Source: Phycomyces blakesleeanus NRRL 1555(-) (lineage: Eukaryota; Mucoromycota; Mucoromycetes; Mucorales; Phycomycetaceae). Taken from it: a stretch of DNA of 64,000 nucleotides. Below are positions 35,501 to 47,210 of this stretch, piece by piece. The stretch lies in contig NW_017265142.1 of assembly GCF_001638985.1 (NCBI RefSeq), positions 558,001 through 622,000 of the forward strand, written 5' to 3'. The notes beneath the pieces were generated by a model that was not told where the DNA came from, ran no database searches, and was given only the letters and a program-made list of their open reading frames with translations. The first letter of the stretch is position 1; each line of letters begins with the position of its first letter. The translations under genes and the position numbers were made by a program.

Positions 35501-36740
35501 ATGGGTACTTACAGGCGACAAACTGGAAACTGCAATTAATATTGGTTATGCTTCCAACTTACTCACAAAAGATATGCATATTTGGACACTAAGAGTTGAG
35601 GATGTGGATAGTTTGGATAACCTTGCGGCGAAACTTGTCCCTACCGATAATCTTGAAGATGGTGAACAGGAGGAGAATGCCTTAGTACTAGAGGGCTCTG
35701 CTCTCGCAAAGCTGTTTGAAACGGACGAAACCAGGGACAAATTACTACAAGTGGCGTTACTGTGCAAGAGCGTAGTGTGTTGTCGAGTGAGTCCTCTACA
35801 AAAGGCGCTTGTGGTAGAGATGGTACGCAAAGGCAGAAACGCAGTCACACTGGCTGTAGGAGATGGCGCAAACGACGTATCAATGATCCAAGCTGCAAAC
35901 GTGGGTGTCGGTATTGCAGGAAAGGAGGGCGTTCAGGCTTCAATGGCATCTGACTATTCAATCGGGCAATTCCGTTTTCTCGGTCAATTATTGCTTGTTC
36001 AAGGTCATTGGAGTTATGGGCGTATTGCAGAGATGGTCCTGAATTTCTTCTTTAAGAACGTCTTCTGGGTGTTTCCATCGTTGTGGTATCAGATATACAG
36101 TCGATTTTCAGGAAACATATTTTACGACTACTCATTTCTGCAACTTTACAACATTATATTTACACTCGCTCCAGTAATTATAATGGGATGCACAGACCAA
36201 GACATCACTGCTCCATGTTTACGCAAATATCCGCAGACTTACGAAGTTGGAATTCACCGTGAACTTTATACAAAAACTCGATTCTGTTTGTATTTCCTGG
36301 ATGGTATCTGGCAATCTCTGGTTGTATTTTATTGTTTCTTCTTCCTCTATGAGCCTCATCCAAGTGATCATGGTAGTGCTTCAATGTTACAGCTTTCTAC
36401 TGGAGTAGCTGTATCAGCAATCGTACTAGCGAATCTTGTACCTGGATTCAATACGTACTATTGGACTTGGATTATGTTCCTTGGAGTTGGTGCCGAGTTG
36501 GTCATTAACTTTGCTTGGATTGCAGTATATGGCTCATTCAGCTCCACCACGATGTACGGAATTGCACCCATGTTGTATTCCAGAGGATCATTCTGGCTCA
36601 CTGGACTTTTATCGGTTGTATTTGCACTCATACCGCGATACACAATCTCATTCGTAAGGCAGTGGTGGTACTCCGATGTCATATCAACCGTCCGGCAGCG
36701 AGAATACTGGGAGCGTCGCAGTCTCAAGAAGAGCGCATAA
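32524..36740 (+). CDS. P4-ATPase phospholipid flippase (Dnf1/2-like), 4 exons
   Basis: Moves phospholipids from the outer/lumenal to the cytosolic leaflet of plasma or trans-Golgi/endosomal membranes. Exons 32524-33845, 33943-34018, 34086-34154, 34296-36740 (1,303 aa). Motifs in order: NRIRTSKYTILSFVPKNLFE before TM1; KDLDGETNLK (A-domain DGET); PISLYVSIE in TM4, the P4 hallmark; DKTGTLTQN with phospho-Asp at about 505; YKAESPDEAALV and YCKGADNVI (N domain); LTGDKLETA; VGDGANDVSMIQAANVGVGI (about 1010-1030); then six C-terminal TM segments. The Dnf subgroup is suggested by overall order and the long N-terminal tail. Such enzymes work with a Cdc50-type subunit, which is not in this window. Exon 1 could be read from a GTG slightly upstream; the first ATG is 32524. 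Confidence 0.95.
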
Positions 36741-36998
36741 TGTATCAGCACATAAACCTTATTTACCAGCCCTATAAACAAACAAACAAACAAGCAGACA
36801 AGCAAGCAAGCAATGTATGCAAACAAACAAACACGGGCGCAGCTATAAATCTAAACTAATCACACTCCAAACGCATATTCTTCATTATATCAGACAGTAT
36901 AGTGAAGTATAATATAGTGACGGAGCACTCTTTGTATCATTATAAAATATAAACCAACCAAATTTTATTTCATCTGAGTTCAATAACGTTTTTCTTTC
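36741..36998. other. compact intergenic region between flippase and AROM-like genes
   Basis: 258 nt, both genes on the plus strand. It contains a (CAAA)/(CAAG) repeat at about 36777-36832 and AT-rich sequence with TATAATATAGTG before the next ATG. It must hold the terminator of one gene and the promoter of the next. Confidence 0.5.
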
Positions 36999-39348
36999 AT
37001 GTACTCTACACTTCCTATTCTTCATCAACCCAACGTTATCCATATTGGATATCATATTCACGATAAAGTGGCCGCTGATCTCTATCAGACAGTGACTGCA
37101 TCAACTTTTGTACTTATAACCGATACTCGCCTTTTGCCATTGATCAATCCTCTTCTGAACAGTCTTCAATCAAAATGCCCAGGGCGCTTTTTGGTTAGAG
37201 TAATCCCTCCTGGTGAAGGGAGTAAGAGCAGGGCAACCAAGGCCAATATTGAGGACTTTTTGCTGAAAAACTCATGCACAAGAGACACATGCTTAGTTGC
37301 TGTGGGAGGTGGTGTCGTAGGAGATCTTGTGGGATATGTTGCAGCTACTTTCATGCGCGGTATTCCCTTTGTACAAGTTCCTACAACGCTTTTGGCCATG
37401 GTGGATTCCAGTCTTGGAGGAAAGACAGCTATTGACACGCCTGCAGGGAAAAATCTTGTTGGCGCATTTTGGCAGCCCAAGCGTGTCTATATGGATCTTG
37501 GAATGCTGATGACGCTTCCGTCGCGTGAGTTCAGAAACGGTATGGCAGAAGTTATAAAGGTAAAATGTGGTCAAGAGCTGAGATATTCTTAATTGTCGAT
37601 TGATTGATTTTAACTTTCTTGTATTATTATTATTATAGACGGCTGCTATTTCGAGTGAGGCTGATTTCAAAGTACTCGAAGATGGTGCGACCGATATGGA
37701 AGCCTCTCTTCACACCACTCGTAAGTGCATAGACTAACAGCGTGAAAAAATTAGAAAGAGGCTCTGATAAAGCCATTAATATGAAACAATAGAGGAGGCA
37801 AGTAAGGGAAGAGAAAAGTTGCTGGAGGTTATTCTGGCATCGGCTCGGTTCAAAGCAGACGTGGTTACCGAAGACGAACGGGAGGGAGGATTGCGGGGTC
37901 TTTTAAACTTTGGTCATACAATCGGACATGCGTTTGAAAAGATTCTCTCCCCAGACTGGCTACATGGCGAATGTGTCTCAGTGGGTTTGGTCGCAGAAGC
38001 CGAAGTGAGTCATCTTCTCGGCCATTGCGATTATGCAGTTGTAGAACGTCTTAAGCGTGTCTTGGTAGCCTACGGTCTTCCTATTGATTTCGATGCAGCC
38101 ACAAAAGCACGACTTGGTCTAGATGATGTTATGCAAGTTATGCGAGTTGACAAGAAAAACCAGGGTTCTCAGAAGAAACTAGTGATTCTTTCTTCTATTG
38201 GCACCACTCTTGAACCCAAGGCCAGTGCTGTTGCAGATGATGCAATCGAGAACATTGTCAAAAAGTATGTTTCTGAGCACTCCGTTGTCGGGTCTCTTTC
38301 GGTCAATAGTAGTGTCCATTCCTCAGTTGTTCCCGTTGTATTGGTGGTCAGCACAGAAGAAGAATCAGCCTGGGTAAAGAAAGCTGTATCCCCGTCGGTT
38401 TCTTTTGTGACAGTCTCGAGAACTAAAGAAAATCAAGATAAGAAGGCCATAGTCATCAGACTTACCTCAGTGCCCACATCTTCTTCTACTGGTGAATACG
38501 AATACTGTTATATAACACTGGATAATGCTGAGGCTGCCGCCTTAATTGGTTTTATCGGTAATCTTGTTGAGCCAGCCCATGTGAAGGCCACACACCCAAC
38601 ATCTACGCGATTCGTAACTCCTACTGTGGATAGCTACGATTCTGTCAACCCTTTCTTGATGAGTCAGTGGCTGGAAGATGTTCATGCTATTGAGTTCAGA
38701 GTAGATTTATTAACAGCGACAAACTGGGTAACCACGGCAGGTATTCAACTCGCCCATCTCCGTCGTTCCAAAGCACTTTCTGGAAATGCACGTCTTCCCA
38801 TTATCTTTACTGTTCGAACTGTTCCCCAGGCTGGAAAATTTGACCCTGCCGATCTTCAAACACATGCTGATCTTGTGAAATGGGCTCACTTTTGGGGATG
38901 CGATTACATTGATCTTGAAATTACTACTCTCTCTAAAGAAGTACTTCAAAACCTCCTTACTTTTAACCATAACCTCACGGGTACTCACACCATAATTGGC
39001 TCTTACCACGATCCCAGCCATAAACATGGTTGGACATCAAGTACTGAATTTGGGGACCTTTTCAAGTCAACTATTAGCCTCTTTCAAGAACATGATCACA
39101 AGGGTATTGTTAAGTTGGTCGGCGCTGCTCTCACTCTTCAGGATTCCATTGATCTTGAGGTCTTCCGTTCAAGATATCCTTCAAAAGCACTTATTGCTAT
39201 AAACATGGGACCCCATGGTAAGATTTCGCGTGTCCTCAACCGTTTCCTTTCTCCAGTTACGCACGAATGTCTTCCCGCCATTGCTGCTCCTGGACAGCTC
39301 ACTGCCTCTGAGATTATTCAATTACGTCAAGGTCTTGGTTTGGATTAA
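36999..39348 (+). CDS. reduced AROM-type enzyme: 3-dehydroquinate synthase fused to type I 3-dehydroquinate dehydratase, 3 exons
   Basis: Exons 36999-37559, 37639-37720, 37793-39348 (732 aa; full AROM is about 1,580). Residues 1-375 are AROM-type DHQ synthase: [63 protein letters not shown]. Metal ligands correspond to Glu184, His256 and His272. Residues about 495-732 are type I DHQ dehydratase with EFRVDLL (Glu515, Arg517), [12 protein letters not shown] (Arg556), IIGSYHDP (His620), VKLVGAA (Schiff-base Lys655), [14 protein letters not shown] and APGQL, all matching the AROM active site. Between them only a ~115-residue linker remains. The EPSP synthase and shikimate kinase domains are gone, and there is no C-terminal shikimate dehydrogenase. 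Predicted to run DAHP to dehydroquinate to dehydroshikimate, consecutive shikimate-pathway steps. No stop or frameshift interrupts it, so I read it as a working paralogue, not a pseudogene. Confidence 0.88.
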
Positions 39349-40556
39349 TCAACCTAATATTTCAAAACAATAAACAATAAAAGCCAGCCTTTTTTTTATT
39401 TCTAAAAAAAATCTTTAAATGAAAGTTGGAATCTCAAGCTCTTTTCATATATGGAACAAATGCCTAGCTAACTATATATATTAAGAGTAAGGTTAAAAAA
39501 ACTGTTCTTCAATAAGTATAAAATCAAACCTGGATTATGTTTATCATAGATAAAATCTGACTCCGTTCAATTTCAACTTGTTTAAAAGGTCAAGAATCAA
39601 TGTTGGGTTTGCTTTGATATTTTCTACAGCTTTTATATCAGAGAAGAAGAAAAAGGGGGAGTTGAATATATATTATAGAAGCCAACAAAAATAATTCAGA
39701 TAGTGTATTGTATGGAATGCATATTCAGATAACTATGAAAGCCTTTATACTCAAATGAACTAAATATCTTATTAAAATAGAAAGTACATATTTGGTCAAG
39801 TTGCTCAATAAGTAAAAATGGAAGTGAGGACTAAACACACTTTGTAGAACCACGTCTCATATTAAATGGCTCACAACCCAAGCCCAAGTTGTGAAACAGC
39901 AAGTAGGATTCGCTGTTCTGATTATAGATGAGAATGACGATACCAATGATAAGTGCCATAAAACATTTTGTCGACTGGGTGTAGAGAAATGTAAATGAAA
40001 GATAAAATAAAGAACTGTGTGTATTGACAGCATCTGTAGTATATCGCAATTGCAGAAACAATAATTAATAAGTATAATATGAAAGGCTAGGTGAGTATAA
40101 AAAGTACCTTATGTCTTTTGAGCGAATTAGACGAGGTATGTTTATAAGATACTCACAGACCTTTGTATTGAATTTAACTACTGCAATTTAACTGATTACC
40201 AGTATAAAGCCAGGATTAGTTTTGATGAGGTAAAGGCAGATAATATCAGTAAAGCTAATAAAGAAACACATTATATAATTTCCCAAGTTGTCTAGAGTTG
40301 CCTTATCCTATGCTGGCCTTTATATCAAACTTTTTTTTTTTTTAAAAAAAAAAAGCATCAATATACAGCATGAGAATTTGGGAATATGAATAATTCACAA
40401 ACGTGTGGACCCTTTTGGAGGACCCACGTTTGGCTCAGACCAAATCTTGTTGTGACCTCCCCCGCCCCCTTGGTTTCTTTATTCTCTTGTTCTTTTACAA
40501 ACTCTTTTTTGCCTGCTTTCTCTTGGTTTCACCCCACTCTTTTCTTTTTGAGATCC
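39349..40556. other. spacer upstream of the transporter gene
   Basis: No gene seen. AT-rich with a T-run/A-run hairpin-like stretch at 40331-40354. The sequence from about 40440 to 40556 is C/T-rich and open in the downstream frame, but encodes no conserved N-terminus, so I treat it as leader. Confidence 0.45.
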
Positions 40557-42721
40557 ATGAAACGCTCATTAACGATTGACCTGCCGGTTGAACAGGTCGC
40601 CAAGGTAGTTAAGCGTCACCTTGTGTTTCAGCCCAGCCAACCAACATTGCAACCCAGTGACGACTATGCCGCTCATCACCAACTCCCAGGTGGATCAGTT
40701 GTAGACGAGATCTACAAATGGACTGCACGCATTGATAGTACCCAACAACGGCGAGAGCGTACCCAATCTATTTCTTTACCTGCAATTCGGCATGTCACCA
40801 CCGATCCTCTTTTACAATCACTAAAACAGCCAGGCGGCTTCAGACGCTACCATGTTCTCACAACTGCCCGTCTTCAAGGCAAAACACTCCCCAACTTGGT
40901 GACAAGTAGCTTTGTAGAATTTTTATGCTTATATGGCCACTTTGGCGGTGAGGATCTAAGTGACGATGAAGAATCGAGTGACGATGAGGAATTAACTGAT
41001 GAGAATGAAGAGGATGAGGATGAGGATGAGGATTCAACTGATGAAAACGAAGCCGAGGGTGCGGAAGAAGAGGCTTCTGGCAGAGGAAGAGTCTATCGAG
41101 GGGCTATGCTTCAGACAAATCCGTCCTATCTCTCCACAGGCGGACCTGTCTTACCCCTACCTGTCACTTCCTCATCTGCTGTATCAAAGGGACTTCATCA
41201 TCAGCCAGTCCAGTATCGTCACCTCCATGCTCGAGAAACAATGCCTTTACTCTCGCGCTCTAAACCAGGGCAGACCCTTCAGGGTAAAGCTACACCAGGA
41301 AAAGCTATGTTTTTACTATTAAAATCCTTTGTCACTACCGGGATTATGTTTCTCCCCAAAGCGTATGTCTAGTCGTATGTAATGTTGAATCAATATTCAT
41401 ATATATATATTTTATAAAAAAAAATTAGATTCGATAACGGAGGGCTTGTATTCTCTACTGTTGGTATAGTACTGCTGGCACTGATATCGTATTGGTCGTT
41501 TATGCTGCTAGTCCAAACCCGCCTGGTGGTTCCAGCTAGTTTTGGTGACATGGGAGGAGTGTTGTATGGCTCATGGATGCGTACTGCTGTACTAGTGTCA
41601 ATCACCTTGTCTCAGATTGGATTTGTTTGTGCCTACATGATCTTTGTTGCTGAAAATTTACAATCACTTGTATTGGCGTTTTCAAAATGCAGAGTTTTGA
41701 TTCCAATGCACCTGTTAATTTTAGCGCAGAGCTTTGCATTTATCCCTCTTGCTATGATCCGCAAAATTCAACGTTTGTCCGTCTTTGCTCTTATTGGAGA
41801 CGTGTTTATCGTAATTGGCCTTGGTTATCTTTTCTACTACGATATCAAGGAATTGGTGGTTGTTGGTAAAGCAGATGTTGCTTTATGGAACCCTCTCCAT
41901 TTTCCACTCTTTATTGGTACCGCTGCCTTTACCTTTGAAGGTGTTGGCCTAGGTAAGTTTTTCGATTAAATAAGTTTAAAAGGTATAGTAGATGTGACAA
42001 CTTATCTAAATAATTTATTCTCTTTCGGACCTTTAGTTATCCCAATCACTGAATCAATGAAGGACCCACAAAAGTTCCCCACTGTACTTAAACGCGCGCT
42101 CTTTTTTATCACTCTTTTGTTTGTATCTATGGGTGCATTATCATACTTGACATTTGGTGATAACGTAAAGACAATCATATTGCTCAATCTTCCGAGCAAA
42201 GATCCAATGGTTTCTTCTATTCAGACCCTGTACTCTCTTGCTATATGTCTTTCTATCCCTTTGCAGCTCTTTCCTGCTATTCGGATTATGGAAAATGGTT
42301 TGTTTGTGACTAGGTCTGGTAAGAATAACACACTTGTGAAGTGGCAAAAGAACGTTTTTCGAGTTCTGGTCGTGTTTATATGTGCCTGGATTGCCATCGT
42401 TGGATCTAAGGATAAGCTCGACAAATTCGTATCCTTTGTTGGTGCTCTTTTTTGCATCCCTCTTTGCTTCATTTTCCCTCCCCTTTTCCACCTTAAAGCT
42501 CTCTCCTTACCCATTGGCCGTCGTCTCGCAAATATATTTCTGATTACATTGGGTGCTATTGGGTAAGTCCTAATTTATTAATTATCTAATTTCTCTATTA
42601 ATTAAACTGTTATATATCTTTAAAATTTAGCATGATCTCTGTCACTGTACTTACTCTTAGCCAGTGGAACTCATCTGAATCCCAGGATCCTACCAAAGAA
42701 TGCATTCTTCGCAAAACATAA
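40557..42721 (+). CDS. vacuolar amino-acid transporter, AAAP family (Avt3/Avt4-like), 4 exons
   Basis: Exons 40557-41362, 41429-41952, 42037-42562, 42631-42721 (648 aa). The N-terminal ~240 residues are cytosolic and include an extreme acidic tract (about 138-185: Asp/Glu/Ser runs) and the Arg-rich HARETMPLLSRSKPG before TM1, similar to yeast Avt3/Avt4 tails. The transporter core begins KAMFLLLKSFVTTGIMFLPK and continues FDNGGLVFSTVG, with about 10-11 hydrophobic segments; FTFEGVGL/VIPITESMKDP, the AAAP unwound-helix region, spans an exon junction. Yeast homologues export neutral amino acids from the vacuole. MLLSRS resembles dileucine/basic vacuolar sorting signals, which is inference. An in-frame ATG at 40386 would add 57 residues; I prefer 40557 because the upstream part reads like leader. 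Confidence 0.92.
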
Positions 42722-43433
42722 GCTGTCATAGTCCCCCAATATTTCATATCTTATACCAACACCATCTTATTATCTTATATACACTCACATACATTACACA
42801 AAAGAACAAATTCAATCAATTTGGCAATATGTCAATAAACAGTATACATACAACATAGCATTACAAGTTCAATATATTGAATATCTAAAATTGGACAAAT
42901 ATCTACAAGTTGAATGTTTACTTGTATTGATCATAACGCCAACTTGGTTTAAGTGTCTTAAAGAGTTGGCGTATAAGTGATTCAGTATATTTTACATGAT
43001 TTCAATATAACAATCATTTGCATATATGATTAGATGTTAATATATTGACGTATATATATATATATATATATATAAGAAGAAGAGATAAATACTGGACTGA
43101 GTAAGCCAGTACATGTGTATGAGATGATTATCTTTGAAAAGTTCCCTTTGTTGATCAACAGAACACCACTATACTTTAAATAAAACAAACATTTTGGTAA
43201 AAAGTGATTTTAATTGTAAAGTAACTTTAGTGAAAATATATTACTTCTTGTTAAAGCACATTTTGTATAAAATATAGATAAATATCTTTGAAAAGATCCA
43301 TGGTTAGATATAGCTGTTGAATGGCACACACACACACACACGTTTATGGAATGTATATCTTCATAACTATGCCCAATAAACTAAACTTATTTTTTGTTTA
43401 TTTTATGTAAAATTCATAACGTCCCAAATGTAT
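42722..43433. other. convergent 3' spacer
   Basis: No gene seen. Contains (TA)n at 43051-43074 and (CA)n at about 43327-43343. Confidence 0.5.
43051..43074. repeat. (TA)n microsatellite
   Basis: Twelve TA units in an AT-rich spacer. Confidence 0.85.
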
Positions 43434-45554
43434 TTATCGATCGTAAGCGGAATCACCTCTTCCCAACTTCACGAGATAACTTAGCACACGTTCTCCATCA
43501 ACACGCAAACCACTACATAAATCATTACTCAGTTTTTGGAAATTTTCATCGGTGTAATTTTTTTAAAAGAAAAAAAAAACTTGCTACTTACTTGTGAGCA
43601 TATTCGTTTGTGATCCATTGTTTGAAACCATTGATATTTCCTGCAGTCTGGACAGATAGCTCACGATCAACAAACCTAGGTTATGAATTGTATATCAGCT
43701 TCCTTTTTCTTTTGAAAACTTGAAAAATATTATTTATACATACATGTCATCGTAATAGGTTACACCTGCCACAGGAGTGGTCAATGTTTTGAGAGTCTTC
43801 CGACTGTACAGCTTTCCCCAGGTATTCTCAGCCAAGAGGTTGGCAATCTTCTTGAGGGGTGCGAGTTCTGAATAATCATCAAACATAAACGGATAAATGG
43901 TTTCTCCGGTAAAATATACAGGTTGTCCTGGGTTAAGCTGGTCAAGACGCCACTCAAATGCGCTGGCAAATTGTGGCTCGTTGAGTACACGTTCGGCTGA
44001 CCAGTTACTCTTTTCGCCTTGGCAGTATATAGCTTCGTGGAGGACAGCATATATAACATTGGTATCCCAGCCCTGAAGTTCTTGGATTCTGTTGAGAGTT
44101 CGATAGCTCAGACGAGAAAGACTATCCAGGTCGGCACAAGCAAAGACTATATTTTCATGAAGGGTATCATAACCTCCGGATACGCCAAACAGGATACCAA
44201 GTTGAAGGAAACGACGAGGAGATAATGTACCACCATTAGGGAGGCGAACCTGGTTTTGGGATAGGTAAGCATGGATTTTGCGCACACGCTCAATATCGTG
44301 GGGAAACTTCTTGTAATATAATTTGTTCTTGGCTAGGATACGAGGGTAGAGTGCGCGATAGACAACGTCAGGGGAGTTTACAAGAGGGGGAACACCTCCA
44401 GTAATGTAGGCGTGTTGAATAGATGTTGGGCTGAAAACCACATTAATAAGTGTGAGTGTGATAAGTACCAAAAACTAAAACCAAAAAAAAATGGCTTACA
44501 ATAATGAAAGATAGGTGGTGATGCAGAAGCCACCAAAGCTTTGACCAAGTAGAGTAAATCGGCTCTCACAGTCTGGTGCCCGATCGGCGGTCAATTGCTC
44601 TCGAATTGTCTCGCAATCACGCACGATGCTGTCAGCACGAAAGAAAGTCAGATAACCAGCCTTAGCTTGGTCAGTATCTAGACCAAGCATAGCTAAGGAC
44701 TCTGTTGAGATCGGTGAAGAAAGTCCAGTTCCACGTTGATCAAGTAAGAGGACTTGAAAGCCCATCGCAAAGGCTTCTTTGATCCAGCCTGATGTTGCAC
44801 TGCTTGGAAGTCCAACTTCAAACCCAGGACCACCCTATTATATTTCCAATATTAACAAGAGGTGAGTGTCATATTCATGAATATGTACGCACACAGATAA
44901 GTCTATCTGCGTGCGTCTACACATATATACTTAAGCTTGTTTGATTATAATGTAGTCACGATAAGCAAGTTTTCTTTTTTTTTTACTTTGATTCTCATCT
45001 CATCCGCTTACCTGCAAGTAAAGGAAGAATGGCATTGTTTTTATGTCATTGACTTTGTCAACTGGGACTAGATGGCGTGCAAACACCTTGATCTTCTCAG
45101 GAGACTTTTGCTTGTATGCTGAGTAATGATGGATGAGTCAGATTGTTGAGATGGATGGGAATAATTAGCAACTTTAGTTGAATTTCTTTTTAATTGTTTG
45201 TTTGTTTGTTTTTTTACCCAAAGGACAATCAAAGTAACGATCAAACACTTTCGCGCCTGGGATGAAGTAGGATTCTACGGATGGATTGTCCAATGGATGC
45301 ATTTGTTTGTCTTGCATGGTTGGGATTATACTGCTCTCTTGAACAGGTGAACTGACTGGTGATGGTGTGACGACGGGAGGAGATAGTCGCGTCCTGTGAA
45401 ATTTATGGGTTTGGGAGGTCGCTGAAACCTTGGCTGGTGTTGTGGATGGTCCTGGTGTGTCGGGAGGACCGCTCCAGACACCGTTAAGGCGCCTTAATGG
45501 ACGCCTCTTTACCTTTATACCAGTCATAGTTCTCCTTAACCCAAAAGAAGTCAT
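43434..45554 (-). CDS. prolyl aminopeptidase / proline iminopeptidase-like serine peptidase (S33), 6 exons
   Basis: Removes N-terminal proline (or other residues) from peptides. Exons (5' to 3'): 45218-45554, 45012-45118, 44500-44834, 43744-44430, 43592-43675, 43434-43512 (542 aa). Alpha/beta-hydrolase features: YLQ/GGPGFEVG (oxyanion region), LLDQRGTGLSSP, LLGQSFGGFC with nucleophile Ser at about 247, PVYFTGETIYPFMFDDY in the cap, and the C-terminal EYAHNGLRVDGERVLSYL block with the presumed catalytic His, typical of fungal members. About 90 residues before the domain are Pro/Ser/Thr-rich with a basic start (GLRRTMTGIKVKRRPLRR). This could be a mitochondrial presequence or simply disordered; later in-frame Met codons could be used. 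Convergent with the transporter gene. Confidence 0.92.
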
Positions 45555-45660
45555 TTGTTATTTGGTCAAGGGTACCCCTAAAAATAAAGAGTAAGAAAGG
45601 CCCTTCCCCTCCGCCCCCGGAAGAAGAATTGATGTAGAAAATTTAGGATGTTCAAAAGAC

Positions 45661-45762
45661 ACACAAACACAAACACACCAATACGCACACACACGCACAC
45701 GCGCACACACGCACACACACGCACACACGCACACACAAGCACACACACACATACACACACAG
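45661..45762 (+). repeat. (CA)n / (CGCA)n microsatellite about 110 nt upstream of the peptidase start
   Basis: About 100 nt of CACA interspersed with GCAC, an alternating purine-pyrimidine tract of the sort that can form Z-DNA, in the presumed promoter of the minus-strand peptidase gene. Confidence 0.9.
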
Positions 45763-45957
45763 ATATATTATTATTATTTAGTAATTATTCAAAGTTTGAA
45801 CAAGTCATTCACACATTTGCAAAATATTTTTTTTTGTCTGCAGTAACCAATCACATTCACTTAGAGTGAGTTCTATGCTCACATAAAATATCACACATTA
45901 ATAAGTGCTTTTTTAGAAACGATGTACACTGGCTTTTGTAAATCAGAGAAAAGAGGC

Positions 45958-46026
45958 AAATGCTTGCACCTCTGTCACATACTAAAATTGGAAAGATACA
46001 GAGAAGACTAGCATGGCCCCTGCACA
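45958..46026 (+). ncRNA. U6 snRNA-like sequence, 3'-truncated (probable pseudogene)
   Basis: The block ACATACTAAAATTGGAAAGA, then TACAGAGAAGACTAGC and ATGGCCCCTGCACA, aligns closely to eukaryotic U6 snRNA. It includes the ACAGAGA box (45998-46004) and the AGC triad (46010-46012). The 5' stem part (TGCTTGCACCTCTGTCACAT) is diverged, and after CCCCTGCACA similarity stops: the expected AAGGATGAC of the U6 3' half is absent there and I did not see it within the next ~900 nt. No pol III T-run follows and no clear TATA box sits about 30 nt upstream. A retrotransposed 3'-truncated copy is the simplest reading; an intron-interrupted U6 gene is the alternative, but no GT donor is present at the break. 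Confidence 0.75.
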
Positions 46027-46929
46027 CTTACCAGAAGAAAGATAAATAAATAACAGGTTACCCTAACTTATGGATAAAGTTCCATGACTTATTGTTAGCC
46101 TATACCTTTATCTTTTCGTTATTTTGAAAGTATCCAATATTCTTCTTTTTTCTTCTTTCTCCTCTCTCTCTCTCTCTAAAAGTAGAGTGATATGTCTGTA
46201 CAACATTATGGCGTACAATATATTTTTCTTTGAAAGTGAAAAGCAGGAATATGTTTGATTCAACACTATATTATTTGGGTCTGAACAGTCTCTCTATTTT
46301 ATTAAAGAAAGGCGAACAATAGAATGCTATTTGGTTTTCCAAGTGGTCCCTCCATAACTTTATATCTAAAGCACCGTGATTCTCCCATGCATTCTGAGAA
46401 ACAGTTCGACTCCTTGATTATTTAAATCAAGATACAATATAAATATAAATAAGCCCTTACACCAATGTGCCATAACCTTTAAACGTTAACAAGTCTAGCT
46501 ATATGGCTTTAATAACTGATTATACAGAGTAATAGATAAAAAGCAAGAGAGCAAAAAACCCTATTTTATGTATTGAACAATCGATGTTAAAAATGGGCTA
46601 TCAAGAGGCTTGATTTATTATATGATAAAGAAAGAAAGGTTTGCTATAGTAGGTTATCTTTGTAATTTTTTTCGGGGGTTCCAAGGCTGTTTTAATGTTA
46701 AATCACAATTAGGGACTATTTTTCCTCCTTTTTTTTAATGCTTCAATTTCAACTTTTCTTATTTCCTTTACTATTGTAGTGTAAATTTAAAGATACCTCT
46801 TCTATGTCCAAGTATTCTGTTTTTTTTTTGCAATCAACGCAAAGAATCTTTATATTTTGTTCCTTTCACGTAATATGGAGAATAGTAAAACGATTCGCTA
46901 AAGTATAGAAATGATGTAATAACTTACCA

Positions 46930-47210
46930 TCTTGGATCTTGAGGGTGCCTGATGATAAGCAGGTTGGAAGATACGTGCTCTTATTACTCTTGCCAGTGTT
47001 ACTATTCTAGAACTTGACAATCTTCGTCTCACAAGACTACTATTCGGGACAACCCCTCTTGGTCTCAACACTTCTAACGTGGATTATACGGACGAACCTA
47101 TCAGGAATCGTGCCATCGTGTAGCAACTGGTTAAAGATCTGTCGGAAGTTCAATACAGGAGCAGGGAATTTATACCACAAATGATGTTCAAACTTTAACG
47201 AAGCCATGTC
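46930..47210 (-). other. coding-like island of unknown identity
   Basis: Less AT-rich than its surroundings. On the minus strand a 55-codon frame starts MASLKFEHHLWYKFPAPVLN near 47207. An overlapping frame nearer 46930 encodes an Arg/Ser-rich stretch (RRRLSSSRIVTLARVIRARI) that reads like a mitochondrial presequence and ends ATG/GTAAGT, a perfect donor. It could be a 5' exon of a gene or an alternative leader of the peptidase gene downstream at 45554, but I cannot connect it to a recognised family. Confidence 0.3.

Larger units (their letters stand above)
45555..46929. other. spacer upstream of the peptidase gene, with CA repeat and U6-like sequence
   Basis: No protein gene seen. Apart from the CA repeat and the U6-like block listed separately, it is AT-rich single-copy-looking sequence. 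Confidence 0.5.

Noticed and set aside
38261..38640. The AROM linker as decayed EPSP synthase or shikimate kinase
   Set aside because: No P-loop (GxxGxGKS/T) or EPSP synthase motif is readable in any frame, and no stops occur; it is simply a short linker.
45558..45869. Cys/Val-rich and His/Thr-rich short frames
   Set aside because: Both are translations of the (CA)n microsatellite.
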